Source: Lachnospiraceae bacterium UBA4317
GTDB lineage: Bacteria > Bacillota_A > Clostridia > Lachnospirales > Lachnospiraceae
NCBI GenBank assembly: GCA_002394525.1
Contig: DGUF01000101.1
Span: 7,577 to 20,002, forward strand
Direction of reading: 5' to 3'
Length of the DNA: 12,426 nucleotides
Under the pieces are notes generated by a model. It did no database searches. It was not told the origin of the DNA and was given only the letters and a program-made list of their open reading frames with translations. The translations under genes and the position numbers were made by a program. Within the stretch, counting starts at the first letter, position 1; each line of letters begins with the position of its first letter. Of this stretch, positions 1 to 6,289 are shown piece by piece.

Positions 1-683
1 GCGGTGAAGGCCTTGATGCCGGGCATGGAGCCCAGGGTGGGCGTGACGGTGGGGTAGTTGGCGCAGAGCAGGACGGAGGCGATGGCCGCCAGTCCGGAGC
101 CGATCGCGAAGGTCAGGGAAATGATCTGGTTGACATTGATCCCCATCAGCTGCGCGGCGCCCTTGTCCTCGGAACAGGCCCGCATGGCGCTGCCGGTCTT
201 GGTCCGGTTGATGAACAGGGTCAGGCAGATCATGACCACGATGCAGGTCGCGATGGTCAGGAGGGTCAGATAGGCGATCGACAGGCCTCCGATCGTCAGC
301 GTGCCGGTGGAAATGATAGCCGGAAACATCTTGGGAGAAGCGCTCCAGAGAAGCTGGGCCCCGTTCTGCAGGAAATAGCTGACGCCGATCGCCGTGATCA
401 GGACGGACAGGCTGGAGGCCTGGCGCAGCGGCTTGTAGGCCAGCCGCTCGATGACCACACCCAGGACGGTGCAGAAGACGATGGCCAGGAGGATCCCCGG
501 CAGCAGGGGCAGGTTGAATTTGGTGAGCGCAAAGAAAGCGATGTAGGCGCCGACCATGATGACGTCGCCGTGGGCGAAATTGAGCATCTTGGCGATGCCG
601 TAGACCATGGTATAACCGAGAGCGATGATCGCGTAGACACTCCCCAGTCCCAGGCCGGTTACCAGATTGGACAGAAATCTCAT
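1..683 (-). CDS. livH: Branched-chain amino acid ABC transporter permease LivH (3' end cut by window edge)
   Basis: Integral membrane permease subunit of a LivFGHMJ-type high-affinity leucine/isoleucine/valine importer. About 227 codons are visible, starting at ATG 683 with MRFLSNLVTGLGLGSVYAII; the gene runs off the left edge (a family member is usually about 290 residues). Family features seen are the early GYTMVYGIAKMLNFAHGD segment, several hydrophobic helices, the cytoplasmic coupling-loop motif RACSEDKGAAQLMGIN that contacts the ATPase, and the late NYPTVTPTLGSMPGIKAF region. An AAAGAGGGG ribosome binding site lies about 11 bases before the ATG. It follows livJ on the same strand, but a terminator and a new promoter lie between them. 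The remaining liv genes (livM, livG, livF) probably lie beyond the left edge; that is inference. Confidence 0.93.
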   Translation of the reverse strand, partial: MRFLSNLVTGLGLGSVYAIIALGYTMVYGIAKMLNFAHGDVIMVGAYIAFFALTKFNLPLLPGILLAIVFCTVLGVVIERLAYKPLRQASSLSVLITAIGVSYFLQNGAQLLWSASPKMFPAIISTGTLTIGGLSIAYLTLLTIATCIVVMICLTLFINRTKTGSAMRACSEDKGAAQLMGINVNQIISLTFAIGSGLAAIASVLLCANYPTVTPTLGSMPGIKAFT

Positions 684-812
684 TGTTACTCAGTTCCCCT
701 CTTTCAGATATGGTAGAAATAGATTTTCATACTGCCGGCATTCCGGCCGGATCCGGCGGGAAGCGGCAGGCATGTGCACAAAAACGGGGGTGCACAGACC
801 CGATTAGGGACT

Positions 813-841
813 ATTATAGCACGTTCGGGGCGCATGGAAAA
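813..841 (-). promoter_or_regulatory. Probable livH promoter (extended -10)
   Basis: On the minus strand a perfect TATAAT (813-818) is preceded by TGC at 819-821, giving the extended -10 form TGnTATAAT. The -35 position at 17 bases spacing reads TTTTCC (836-841), a weak match, as is common when the extended -10 is present. Transcription would start near 806, leaving a leader of about 120 bases before livH. In that leader a 7-bp inverted repeat (773-779 with 790-796, arms TGTGCAC/GTGCACA) is visible, of unknown role. Confidence 0.6.
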
Positions 842-857
842 ATGCTATATGAAAAAA

Positions 858-893
858 GAACGAAAAATCCTGTCGATACAAGATTTTTCGTTC
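858..893. repeat. 12-bp inverted repeat between livJ and livH
   Basis: The arms GAACGAAAAATC (858-869) and GATTTTTCGTTC (882-893) are perfect reverse complements around a 12-base loop. It lies just downstream of the livJ terminator and just upstream of the livH promoter, so it could be a second, AT-rich terminator hairpin, an operator for livH, or an mRNA 3'-end stabiliser. No U-tract follows on the minus strand close to the stem, so an operator or secondary structure role is as likely as termination. Confidence 0.5.
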
Positions 894-906
894 CGGTGGA
901 CAGTGT

Positions 907-941
907 AAAAAAACGTCCGGCTCCCCGCAGGGAGCCGGACG
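907..941 (-). terminator. Intrinsic terminator of livJ
   Basis: A perfect 12-bp stem (914-925 with 930-941, arms CGTCCGGCTCCC/GGGAGCCGGACG) closes a 4-base loop. On the minus strand it is followed at once by seven T (907-913). It starts about 40 bases after the livJ stop codon. It should end or attenuate most livJ transcripts before livH, which fits the usual need for far more binding protein than permease. Confidence 0.9.
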
Positions 942-981
942 CCGGTGTCCGTCGGACTAAAATATGAAAGAGCGGCCGGGA

Positions 982-2211
982 TTATTCCGCGGCGGGAACG
1001 TAGATGCCGTTCTCGATGATCATGGCCTTGGGAGCCTTGGTGACTTCGCCGTTCTCGTTCCAGGTCATATCGGAGCCGGTCAGGCCGTTGAAGGTCATGG
1101 AGGTGAACTGCTCGACCATCTTTGCGCAGATGTCGGCGTTGCTCATGTCGGCTGTGATGCCGGCAGCCTCGCAGGCCTGGGCCATGGCGTAGATGCAGTC
1201 ATAGGCGTCAGCGGCGAACTGGTTGGGGACCTCGCCGTTGGCGCGGGCCTTGTAGTTCTCTACGAAGGTCTTGGTCTGCTCGTCCTCTGCGGTGGCGACG
1301 AAGGGGGTCAGCAGGTAGACGCCCTCAGCCAGGGAGGTGTCAAAGCCTTCCACGCCCAGGATGCCGTCCATGCCGTCGACACCGAAGAAGGTGGGCTTGT
1401 AGCCCATGGTGTTGGCCTGGGTCAGGATCTGGGAAGCGGGAGTGTAGTAGATGGGGAGGAAGAGGAGGTCAGCGCCTGCCGCCTGTGCGTCAGCCAGCTG
1501 GACGTTGAAGTCGCTCTCTTCGCCCTTGAAGGTGCCTTCATAGACGATCTCGAGACCATCGGTTTCAGCCTGAGCCTTGAAGGTATCGAAGATGCCCTTG
1601 GAATAGGGATCGTCGTTTTTGTAGATGACCGCGATCTTGGAGCCGAGGTCGGGGTGGGCTGCGATGTAGGTCGCGCTTCCGGAACCCTGGTTGGGATCGG
1701 AGAAGCACATCTGGAAGACGTTGCCGTAGGCGCCGGTCTGACCTTCACCGTCTGTGTAGATGACGGAGGGGCTGGAACCCGAAGGGGTGATCGCGAAGGT
1801 CTGGTCCTCCTGATAGAGAGGGGAAACCGCTGCGCCGGGAGCGGATGTGACGGTCGCCAGAGAGATCTGCATGCCGCCGTCCTTCAGGGTGCCGTAGGCG
1901 GTCGCCGCCTCCTCGGCATCGTGCTTGTCGTCTTCAAACTGCAGGGAGAACTGGACGCCGCCCTTTGCGTTGATTTCTTCAACTGCCATCTCTGCAGCAA
2001 CTTTAACAGCATTGCCGTATACAGCCGCGGAGCCGGTCAGAGGACCGCTGCCGCCGATTTTGATGGCGCCGTCAGCAGCTGCTCCGCTCTGGGATGCAGC
2101 TGCTGTAGAATCGGAACTGCTGCTTGCAGAGCCGCCGCCGCAGGCTGCGAGGGACACTGCCATGCATGCAGTCATGGCAACTACCAGAGTTGTTTTCCAA
2201 AACTTTTTCAT
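982..2211 (-). CDS. livJ: Branched-chain amino acid ABC transporter substrate-binding lipoprotein (LivJ-like)
   Basis: Extracytoplasmic receptor of 409 residues that captures leucine/isoleucine/valine, or a related amino acid, and delivers it to the LivH/LivM membrane pair. It has a lipoprotein signal peptide: basic MKKFWK, a hydrophobic core, and the lipobox LAAC with the lipidated cysteine at residue 24. A low-complexity Ser/Gly/Ala linker runs to about residue 48. The periplasmic-binding fold type I (Peripla_BP_6) then begins with KIGGSGPLTGSAAVYGNAVK and contains EINAKGG, TSAPGAAVSPLY and the hinge-region FDTFKAQAETDGLEIVYEGT. The ATG at 2211 has an AGGAGG site (2221-2226) nine bases upstream, so the start is secure. 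It has its own promoter (2299-2327) and terminator (907-941), and livH follows. Substrate identity is inferred from the family; amide or peptide binding relatives cannot be excluded. Confidence 0.93.
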   Translation of the reverse strand: MKKFWKTTLVVAMTACMAVSLAACGGGSASSSSDSTAAASQSGAAADGAIKIGGSGPLTGSAAVYGNAVKVAAEMAVEEINAKGGVQFSLQFEDDKHDAEEAATAYGTLKDGGMQISLATVTSAPGAAVSPLYQEDQTFAITPSGSSPSVIYTDGEGQTGAYGNVFQMCFSDPNQGSGSATYIAAHPDLGSKIAVIYKNDDPYSKGIFDTFKAQAETDGLEIVYEGTFKGEESDFNVQLADAQAAGADLLFLPIYYTPASQILTQANTMGYKPTFFGVDGMDGILGVEGFDTSLAEGVYLLTPFVATAEDEQTKTFVENYKARANGEVPNQFAADAYDCIYAMAQACEAAGITADMSNADICAKMVEQFTSMTFNGLTGSDMTWNENGEVTKAPKAMIIENGIYVPAAE

Positions 2212-2220
2212 AACATGTTA

Positions 2221-2226
2221 CCTCCT
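2221..2226 (-). promoter_or_regulatory. livJ ribosome binding site
   Basis: On the minus strand this is a perfect AGGAGG nine bases before the livJ ATG. It fixes the start codon and predicts strong translation, as expected for an abundant binding protein. Confidence 0.85.
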
Positions 2227-2298
2227 GTTGGAATGGATATTCATATACCGGCAACTGGATATTATACGATTTTTATTCAGTCCCCGGTATTAACGGAT

Positions 2299-2327
2299 AT
2301 TATAATGCTATTTTTTATTCATAGCAA
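2299..2327 (-). promoter_or_regulatory. Probable livJ promoter
   Basis: On the minus strand TTGCTA (2322-2327), 17 bases, TATAAT (2299-2304) makes a good sigma-A-type promoter with optimal spacing. A second TATAAT lies at 2261-2266 in the same 10-base context (TATAATATCC at both places, 38 bases apart), but its -35 position reads TACCGG and is poor. The leader to livJ is about 80 bases and AT-rich. Confidence 0.7.
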
Positions 2328-2466
2328 CCGTAAAAGAGAGAATAGATGAATGCCTTCCCGCCGGTCTGACCACCTTCCGGCTGCAAGAGAATGCTGTTGA
2401 CCGCGGGCCGATACGCCGCGTCAGGGTGGCTGCGATACAGGAGATCAGGGGAACCGGATTGCGTGT

Positions 2467-2574
2467 TCACGCTTCCTGCAGGACGGCAACAGCTTCGTAG
2501 GGCCGCAGGATGCGGTAGTAGTTGGTGCTCTCGACATCCCGGTACTGGGCGATGGAGCTGTCGCAGGTGTGGCG
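2467..2574 (-). pseudogene. Possible 3' remnant of an unidentified gene
   Basis: Read on minus, the 35 codons after an in-frame TGA (2575-2577) give RHTCDSSIAQYRDVESTNYY followed by RILRPYEAVAVLQEA and a TGA stop. Codon use is strongly GC3-biased like the neighbouring real genes and the composition is protein-like (paired Tyr, amphipathic end). There is no start codon with a ribosome site, and the upstream side is replaced at once by the CGCGGAC repeat cluster. It therefore looks like the C-terminal scrap of a lost gene. I do not recognise the family; chance coding appearance in a GC-rich spacer is the alternative. Confidence 0.3.
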
Positions 2575-2580
2575 TCACAT

Positions 2581-2634
2581 GTCCGCGCATTTCGAGAGAC
2601 GCGGACGGGGGCGCGGACAATGGGGGACGCGGAC
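2581..2634. repeat. CGCGGAC short-repeat cluster
   Basis: Three direct copies of CGCGGAC (2600-2606, 2612-2618, 2628-2634) and one inverted copy GTCCGCG (2581-2587) occur within 54 bases, separated by G-runs such as ATGGGGGAC. The inverted and first direct copy can form a 7-bp hairpin with a 12-base loop. The G-rich GGGGGAC element recalls the better preserved REP-like units at 5905-5986, so this may be a decayed member of the same class. That link is inference from a short match. Confidence 0.45.
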
Positions 2635-2664
2635 AGATGACCCGGCGGGAAAAAACGCCGTTTT

Positions 2665-4101
2665 TCAGTCTGGTTCCAGGTGGTGGGCCGGCTCGCTGTC
2701 GCGGGTGAGGGGCCGGATCGTATAGCCGTTGTCCAGCAGCCAGGGGATCAGATATTCCATGGCATTGACGGTGTATTCCTTGGTGTCGTGGCAGAGGACG
2801 ACGGATTCATCGAAGCCGCTGATGCCGGAGGTGATCCGGGAGATGACCATGGCGCTGTCGCCCTCCGCGGCGCCGTCTCCGCTGGAGACATTCCAGTCAA
2901 AGTACTGAAAGCCCTTTTTCTGGGTCTGGTTGACCAGGGTCTGCATGATATCGGGTTTCTGCCAGGTGCCCATGGAGTTTGAGCTGCCGCCTGCGAAGCG
3001 CATGAGGTCGGTCGGGTGGCCCGTCTGCCGGACGATGATCTTCTGCATGGCGTTGTTGTCCTTCCAGAAGGCATCGGTGGAGGCATAGATCTTGTCAAAA
3101 TCGTGGCTCTGGGTGTGGATCCCGATGCTGTGCCCGGCCTCGTATTCCTTTTTGATCATGTCCTCGTAGGCCGGGAAGGCCCCTGTGACAAAAAAGGTCA
3201 CGTGGACGTCGTTGCGGCGGAGGATGTCCAGCAGCCGTTCCGTGTACTTGCCGGGGCCGTCGTCAAAGGTCAGGTAGACGGTCTTGCCGGACCCGGAGGC
3301 AGCGCTGTCCCCGTCCGGAAAGCTTTCCCGCATGCCTGCCAGGTCCTCCGCGGAGACGCTGCCCTCATTGATATTGGCGGAGACCTCCGCATAGGGGATG
3401 CGGCGGACAGCCACCGTGGAATTGCCCGCCTTGTCGCTGACCGTGTAGCGGATCTCGTCTCCGTCGACAGACTGCTTCACCTGGTCCGTCAGGTCGCCGT
3501 CCCTGTCGTCGGTGGCGGTCCAGCCCTCCTCCTCATATTCCTGGCCCGGCCAGACTACGTAGTCCGGGTCGGACTCCAGTGTGATGACGGGCGGAACGGT
3601 GTCCTTGCCGGCTTTTTTCAGGAGCGGGATCAGGATCCCCCGCACGACCACGACCAGGAGGAAGACCAGGGCCAGGCCGGCGGCGGCACGCAGGAGCAGG
3701 CGGGGCCCGTCGGGGGCAGACCGGCGCGCGGACCTGCGGCTTCGCCTGTTTGCGGAGCCCTGCCTGGTGGATCTTTTTGCAACGGGACGCCCTGCATCGG
3801 TTTTCCTTGCATCGGATCTCCTTGCACCTGTTCTCTTTGCATCAGTTCCCGCTGCACTGGTCCCATTTGCAGAGGATTTCTTTGCATCGGCGCCCTGTGC
3901 ATCCCTTGCATAGGATCCCCTTCTGCGGTTCTGGCCGCCGGAAGTCCTGCGGTGTCCGGAAGGTGCAGAAAAGCCGATGAGTTCTATATCGGTTCGCTTT
4001 GGCCTGCTCTCAGTCCTTCTTTCAGCTTCTGATGGTGTGCTTCCGGACTGGTCCGGAGACATATCCTTGTTCAATGTGCCTTTTTCCTCGCTTTTTTCCA
4101 T
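2665..4101 (-). CDS. Membrane-anchored polysaccharide (peptidoglycan) deacetylase with Ig-like domain
   Basis: Predicted cell-surface NodB-family (CE4) metal-dependent N-deacetylase, probably acting on peptidoglycan sugars as PgdA does. Positions are residues counted from this ATG: basic cytoplasmic region with about ten pentapeptide repeats (67-121), a transmembrane helix (about 134-161, LALVFLLVVVV), a DUF5011/Ig-like module with PPVITLESDP and DKAGNSTV (about 170-235), then the NodB domain. Catalytic motifs seen are TFDDGP (278-283), HTQSH (329-333, metal-binding His pair), RFAGG (368-372, where many relatives have RxPGG), FDWNVSSGD and LCHD (436-439). Start choice is open: the frame extends to a TTG at 4152, and TTG 4074 has the best upstream GAGGAAAAAGG; ATG 4101 has no clear ribosome site. 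Transcription is divergent from the Uma2 gene. Substrate is inferred. Confidence 0.88.
   Translation of the reverse strand: MEKSEEKGTLNKDMSPDQSGSTPSEAERRTESRPKRTDIELIGFSAPSGHRRTSGGQNRRRGSYARDAQGADAKKSSANGTSAAGTDAKRTGARRSDARKTDAGRPVAKRSTRQGSANRRSRRSARRSAPDGPRLLLRAAAGLALVFLLVVVVRGILIPLLKKAGKDTVPPVITLESDPDYVVWPGQEYEEEGWTATDDRDGDLTDQVKQSVDGDEIRYTVSDKAGNSTVAVRRIPYAEVSANINEGSVSAEDLAGMRESFPDGDSAASGSGKTVYLTFDDGPGKYTERLLDILRRNDVHVTFFVTGAFPAYEDMIKKEYEAGHSIGIHTQSHDFDKIYASTDAFWKDNNAMQKIIVRQTGHPTDLMRFAGGSSNSMGTWQKPDIMQTLVNQTQKKGFQYFDWNVSSGDGAAEGDSAMVISRITSGISGFDESVVLCHDTKEYTVNAMEYLIPWLLDNGYTIRPLTRDSEPAHHLEPD
3739..3903 (-). repeat. 15-bp coding repeat giving basic pentapeptides
   Basis: Within the deacetylase N-terminal region, about eleven consecutive five-residue units fit x-A-[K/R/N/Q/G]-[K/R/G]-[S/T/P/A]. 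Examples are DAKKS, SANGT, DAKRT, GARRS, DARKT, DAGRP and VAKRS, all in phase. On the plus strand the DNA shows the matching period as recurring TTGCATCGG-like words about every 15 bases. The segment precedes the transmembrane helix and so should lie in the cytoplasm. Its composition resembles histone H1-like Ala/Lys/Ser tails. Confidence 0.75.
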
Positions 4102-4398
4102 CAATTTTCGAAAAATGAGTCCCGGTAAAGGAGCGGCGGACCGCTCTTTCAATAATTAGTACTTTATCACAATGTTCGCCCTATGCGTGATTTTTTTGAG
4201 GCTTTGTCTCCTGGCTCCGGTTCTATGGTACAATAACCTGAGAGATAAAAACAGAAGGGGGCAGTCTCCGAAGAGTCAGGCCAGTGACAGTACATGTGCA
4301 CAATACGTGAAATACCTGGATGAAATCCCATGATCACACATAACGCGCAGGGAGCGCGCATAGGGCGGCAGCTTCCGGCGCGGACGGGAGGAAATGGA
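4102..4398. other. Divergent promoter region between deacetylase and Uma2 gene
   Basis: About 300 bases separate the two divergent starts. The plus-strand promoter at 4204-4234 can be assigned to the Uma2 gene. Its transcript would have a leader of about 160 bases, in which I find no convincing riboswitch or terminator fold. For the deacetylase on minus, no good -10/-35 pair is evident; GATAAA and TAAAGT words near 4165 are weak candidates. The T-run at 4191-4197 has no stem beside it. Confidence 0.45.
4204..4234 (+). promoter_or_regulatory. Probable promoter for the Uma2-udp unit
   Basis: TACAAT (4229-4234) is preceded by TGG, giving the extended -10 pattern TGnTACAAT. A TTGTCT -35 (4204-4209) lies 19 bases upstream, slightly long but acceptable with an extended -10. 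Transcription would start near 4241 and could read through both the Uma2 gene and udp. Confidence 0.5.
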
Positions 4399-5031
4399 AT
4401 GACCGGAGATAAATATGAAAAAGGCAGGAAGGACAAATTATTCCTTGGGGAGTCACCGGCGGGCGGCCGGCATACAGAAAAAGAATATCTCGCCCTGCCG
4501 CAGGATCTGCGGGTCGAACTGATCGACGGCGTCTTCTACGATATGGCTTCACCCGGGAGACTTCACCAGCGGGTGGTTCTTGAGATTGCCAGGCAGTTGG
4601 AGGACTGTATAGAAAAGCAAGGGAAGGAATGCTTTTTATACACCGCTCCGTCGGATGTGGCCCTGGGGAATGAGGGGGACACAGTTGTCCAGCCGGATCT
4701 CTATGTTCACTGTGACAAAGAAAAGGATAAAGGGGACGGTCCTTTCCGCGGCTCCCCGGATTATGTGGTCGAAGTCTTGTCGCCCTCCAATCCGGAGAAT
4801 GACCTGTGGAGAAAGCGGGACTTGTACCGCAGGCATGGCGTCCGTGAATACTGGATCGTCAATCCATCAGGGCTGAAGGTCTATGTTTTTGATTTTGAGA
4901 AAAATCCTGCGGGTGAATTTCTTCCGGAGGAGTATTCCTTCGAAGACAGCGTGCCGGTGGGTGTATCCGGAGGAACCTGTTTTGTGGATTTTGGCAGGAT
5001 CATTCCCCGGATCAGACATTTTCTGGAATGA
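4399..5031 (+). CDS. Uma2-family (DUF820) PD-(D/E)XK nuclease-like protein
   Basis: A 210-residue member of the Uma2 family, which has a restriction-endonuclease-like fold. The biological role of most members is unknown. Family signatures are RVELIDG (38-44), SPGRLHQRV (51-59), QPDLYV with Asp100, VVEVLSPS (123-130) with Glu125, then DLWRKRDLYRRHGVREYWIV (135-154) carrying the conserved Lys139 and Tyr143 and the typical GVxEYWIVxP strand. Asp100, Glu125 and Lys139 are the likely metal/catalytic set, so the protein looks intact. The frame is open from ATG 4330, but GGGAGG seven to eight bases before ATG 4399 favours the shorter start. It is 33 bases upstream of udp and probably co-transcribed with it, an unexpected partner for nucleoside salvage. 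Confidence 0.85.
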   Translation: MTGDKYEKGRKDKLFLGESPAGGRHTEKEYLALPQDLRVELIDGVFYDMASPGRLHQRVVLEIARQLEDCIEKQGKECFLYTAPSDVALGNEGDTVVQPDLYVHCDKEKDKGDGPFRGSPDYVVEVLSPSNPENDLWRKRDLYRRHGVREYWIVNPSGLKVYVFDFEKNPAGEFLPEEYSFEDSVPVGVSGGTCFVDFGRIIPRIRHFLE

Positions 5032-5064
5032 TCTCCAAACAGCAGGGCAGGGAAAGGGTTGAAC

Positions 5065-5898
5065 ATGAAAAATTATTCCACAGATGCCAATAAGCAGTAT
5101 CACACACAGTTGGGAGCCGGGGATGTGGGCCGCTATGTCCTGCTGCCCGGAGACCCCAAGCGCTGCAAACTGATCGCTGAGTATTTTGATGATCCGCGGC
5201 TGATCGCCGACAACCGGGAATATGTGACCTATACCGGAAGCCTGGACGGCGTCAAGGTGAGCGTCACCTCCACCGGGATCGGCGGCCCGTCGGCGGCCAT
5301 CGCTCTGGAGGAGCTGAGCCTGTGCGGGGCGGACACCTTTCTGCGGGTCGGCACCTGCGGAGGCATGCAGCCCGAGGTCCGCAGCGGAGACATCGTCATC
5401 GCGACGGGCGCGGTCCGCATGGAGGGCACGACCAGGGAGTACGCTCCGATCGAATATCCCGCCGTCGCCTCACTGGATGTCGTAAATGCCTTTGTGGAGG
5501 CCGCCAGGGGGCTGGGAATGACCGCTCCGTCACCTCTTGCCGGAAAGGAAACAGAGCCTGCAGAGGATGACACTCCCATGTACCATGTCGGCGTCGTCCA
5601 GAGCAAGGACTCCTTTTTCGGACAGCATGAGCCGGAGCTGATGCCTGTCGGCTATGAACTCATGCAGAAATGGGAGGCCTGGAAAAAAATGGGCTGCCTG
5701 GCCTCGGAGATGGAGTCCGCCGCAGCCTTTATCGTCTCTGCCAGGCTCCGGGCCAGAGCGGGCACCTGCCTGCTGACGGTCGCCAACCAGGAGAGAGAAA
5801 AGCTCGGCCTCTACAACCCGGTCGTCCACGATACCGACAGAGCCATCCGCGTCGCCATCGAGGCCGCCCGCATCCTGATCCGCCGCGACAGAGCCTGA
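5065..5898 (+). CDS. udp: Uridine phosphorylase
   Basis: Cytoplasmic phosphorylase of 277 residues that converts uridine and phosphate to uracil and ribose-1-phosphate, in the PNP/UDP family-1 fold. Seen are the phosphate-binding LPGDPKR (27-33), [16 protein letters not shown] (69-84), [20 protein letters not shown] (94-113), [18 protein letters not shown] (178-195), a pattern typical of clostridial Udp, and the ribose-binding ASEMESAA (213-220). A segment around 152-172 ([14 protein letters not shown]) appears inserted relative to the compact form I recall for the family. ATG 5065 sits six bases after AAAGGG; TTG 5059 in frame is an alternative start. With cdd downstream it makes a cytidine-to-uridine-to-uracil salvage route. 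Confidence 0.92.
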   Translation: MKNYSTDANKQYHTQLGAGDVGRYVLLPGDPKRCKLIAEYFDDPRLIADNREYVTYTGSLDGVKVSVTSTGIGGPSAAIALEELSLCGADTFLRVGTCGGMQPEVRSGDIVIATGAVRMEGTTREYAPIEYPAVASLDVVNAFVEAARGLGMTAPSPLAGKETEPAEDDTPMYHVGVVQSKDSFFGQHEPELMPVGYELMQKWEAWKKMGCLASEMESAAAFIVSARLRARAGTCLLTVANQEREKLGLYNPVVHDTDRAIRVAIEAARILIRRDRA

Positions 5899-5904
5899 CG
5901 GGCT

Positions 5905-5986
5905 GTGACAGGGGGACAGGCACTGTGTCACACGAAAGTGGAAGGACGTGACAGGGGGACAGGCACTGTGTCATACGAAAGTGGAA
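5905..5986. repeat. Two tandem REP-like units
   Basis: Two 39-base copies, 5905-5943 and 5948-5986, differ at one position (C5931 versus T5974) and are separated by GGAC. Each starts GTGACAGGGGGACAGGCACT and continues through GTGTCA to ACGAAAGTGG. Each contains the imperfect hairpin TGACA...TGTCA with an inner CAG/CTG pair. This form (G-rich GGGGGAC head, imperfect palindrome) is typical of REP elements mobilised by TnpA-REP (RAYT, Y1 family) transposases. No such transposase is in the window. Confidence 0.75.
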
Positions 5987-6025
5987 AGTTTTTCTTAATC
6001 AAGGCGGCAGACGGGCGGCAGAAGA

Positions 6026-6230
6026 GATTCCGGGAAAAACACCGGACAGGAATGTAGATGGGAGTTTCCGGATGCAAGACGTGAGGCAGATGCCCGACGG
6101 GGCAGATTCCGGAACCGTAGCAACGGACAGACACATGGCGGGAAGATTCCGGATGCATGACGTGAGACAGATGCACAGCGGGGCAGATTCCGGAAACATG
6201 ACAGAAGGCTGATATGCGTCAGGAAAGATC
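6026..6230. repeat. Imperfect 40/81-bp tandem repeat
   Basis: The word GATTCCGG, or a close variant, recurs at 6026, 6064 (GTTTCCGG), 6105, 6145, 6186 and, decayed, 6227, a spacing of 38-41 bases. Alternate units resemble each other more: 6064 and 6145 both run CCGGATGCA/TGACGTGAG with CAGATGC, and 6105 and 6186 both start GATTCCGGAA. The higher-order period is therefore about 81 bases. It lies wholly between udp and cdd and does not encode a supported protein. Confidence 0.65.
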
Positions 6231-6289
6231 CCTCAGGTATGAGGGACGGATCAGACAAAAGATCGGAAGAACCGGAGAAAGGGGCGGTT

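Larger units (their letters stand above)
2328..2664. other. Intergenic stretch between livJ and the deacetylase, no complete gene
   Basis: No open frame here has both a ribosome binding site and a recognisable product. The stretch holds a 35-codon coding-like remnant (2467-2574), a cluster of CGCGGAC repeats (2581-2634), and a weak hairpin next to the deacetylase stop (2643-2660, stem CGGCG/CGCCG, with T residues after it on plus but none on minus). The genes on both sides are on the minus strand, so this spacer lies downstream of the deacetylase and upstream of the livJ promoter. Confidence 0.5.
5899..6289. other. Repeat-rich spacer between udp and cdd
   Basis: Nearly 400 bases without a credible gene. 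It contains a pair of REP-like units (5905-5986), a short T-run (5989-5993) that could weakly terminate udp, an imperfect tandem repeat of about 40/81 bases (6026-6230), and a 6-bp hairpin CCCTCA/TGAGGG (6230-6245) just before cdd. No clear promoter for cdd is seen, so cdd may depend on read-through from udp. Confidence 0.5.

Noticed and set aside
964..2349. Open plus-strand frame of 461 codons opposite livJ
   Set aside because: It is the antisense shadow of the lipoprotein gene: its Gly/Val/Asp-rich translation mirrors the GC-rich livJ codons, it has no ribosome site, and the livJ reading has a signal peptide, domain match and promoter.
2643..2665. Intrinsic terminator for the deacetylase gene
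   Set aside because: The CGGCG/CGCCG stem is only 5 bp with an 8-base loop, the T-run lies on the plus-strand side, and on minus the stem is followed by GGTCAT, so it does not suit the minus-strand gene.
3016..4032. Open plus-strand frame of 338 codons opposite the deacetylase
   Set aside because: It is antisense to a gene with all NodB catalytic motifs. The translation has Cys-rich periodic runs that simply mirror the 15-base coding repeat.
6026..6230. CRISPR array
   Set aside because: Units are degenerate along their whole length, with no conserved repeat of 23 or more bases alternating with unique spacers, and no cas genes are nearby.
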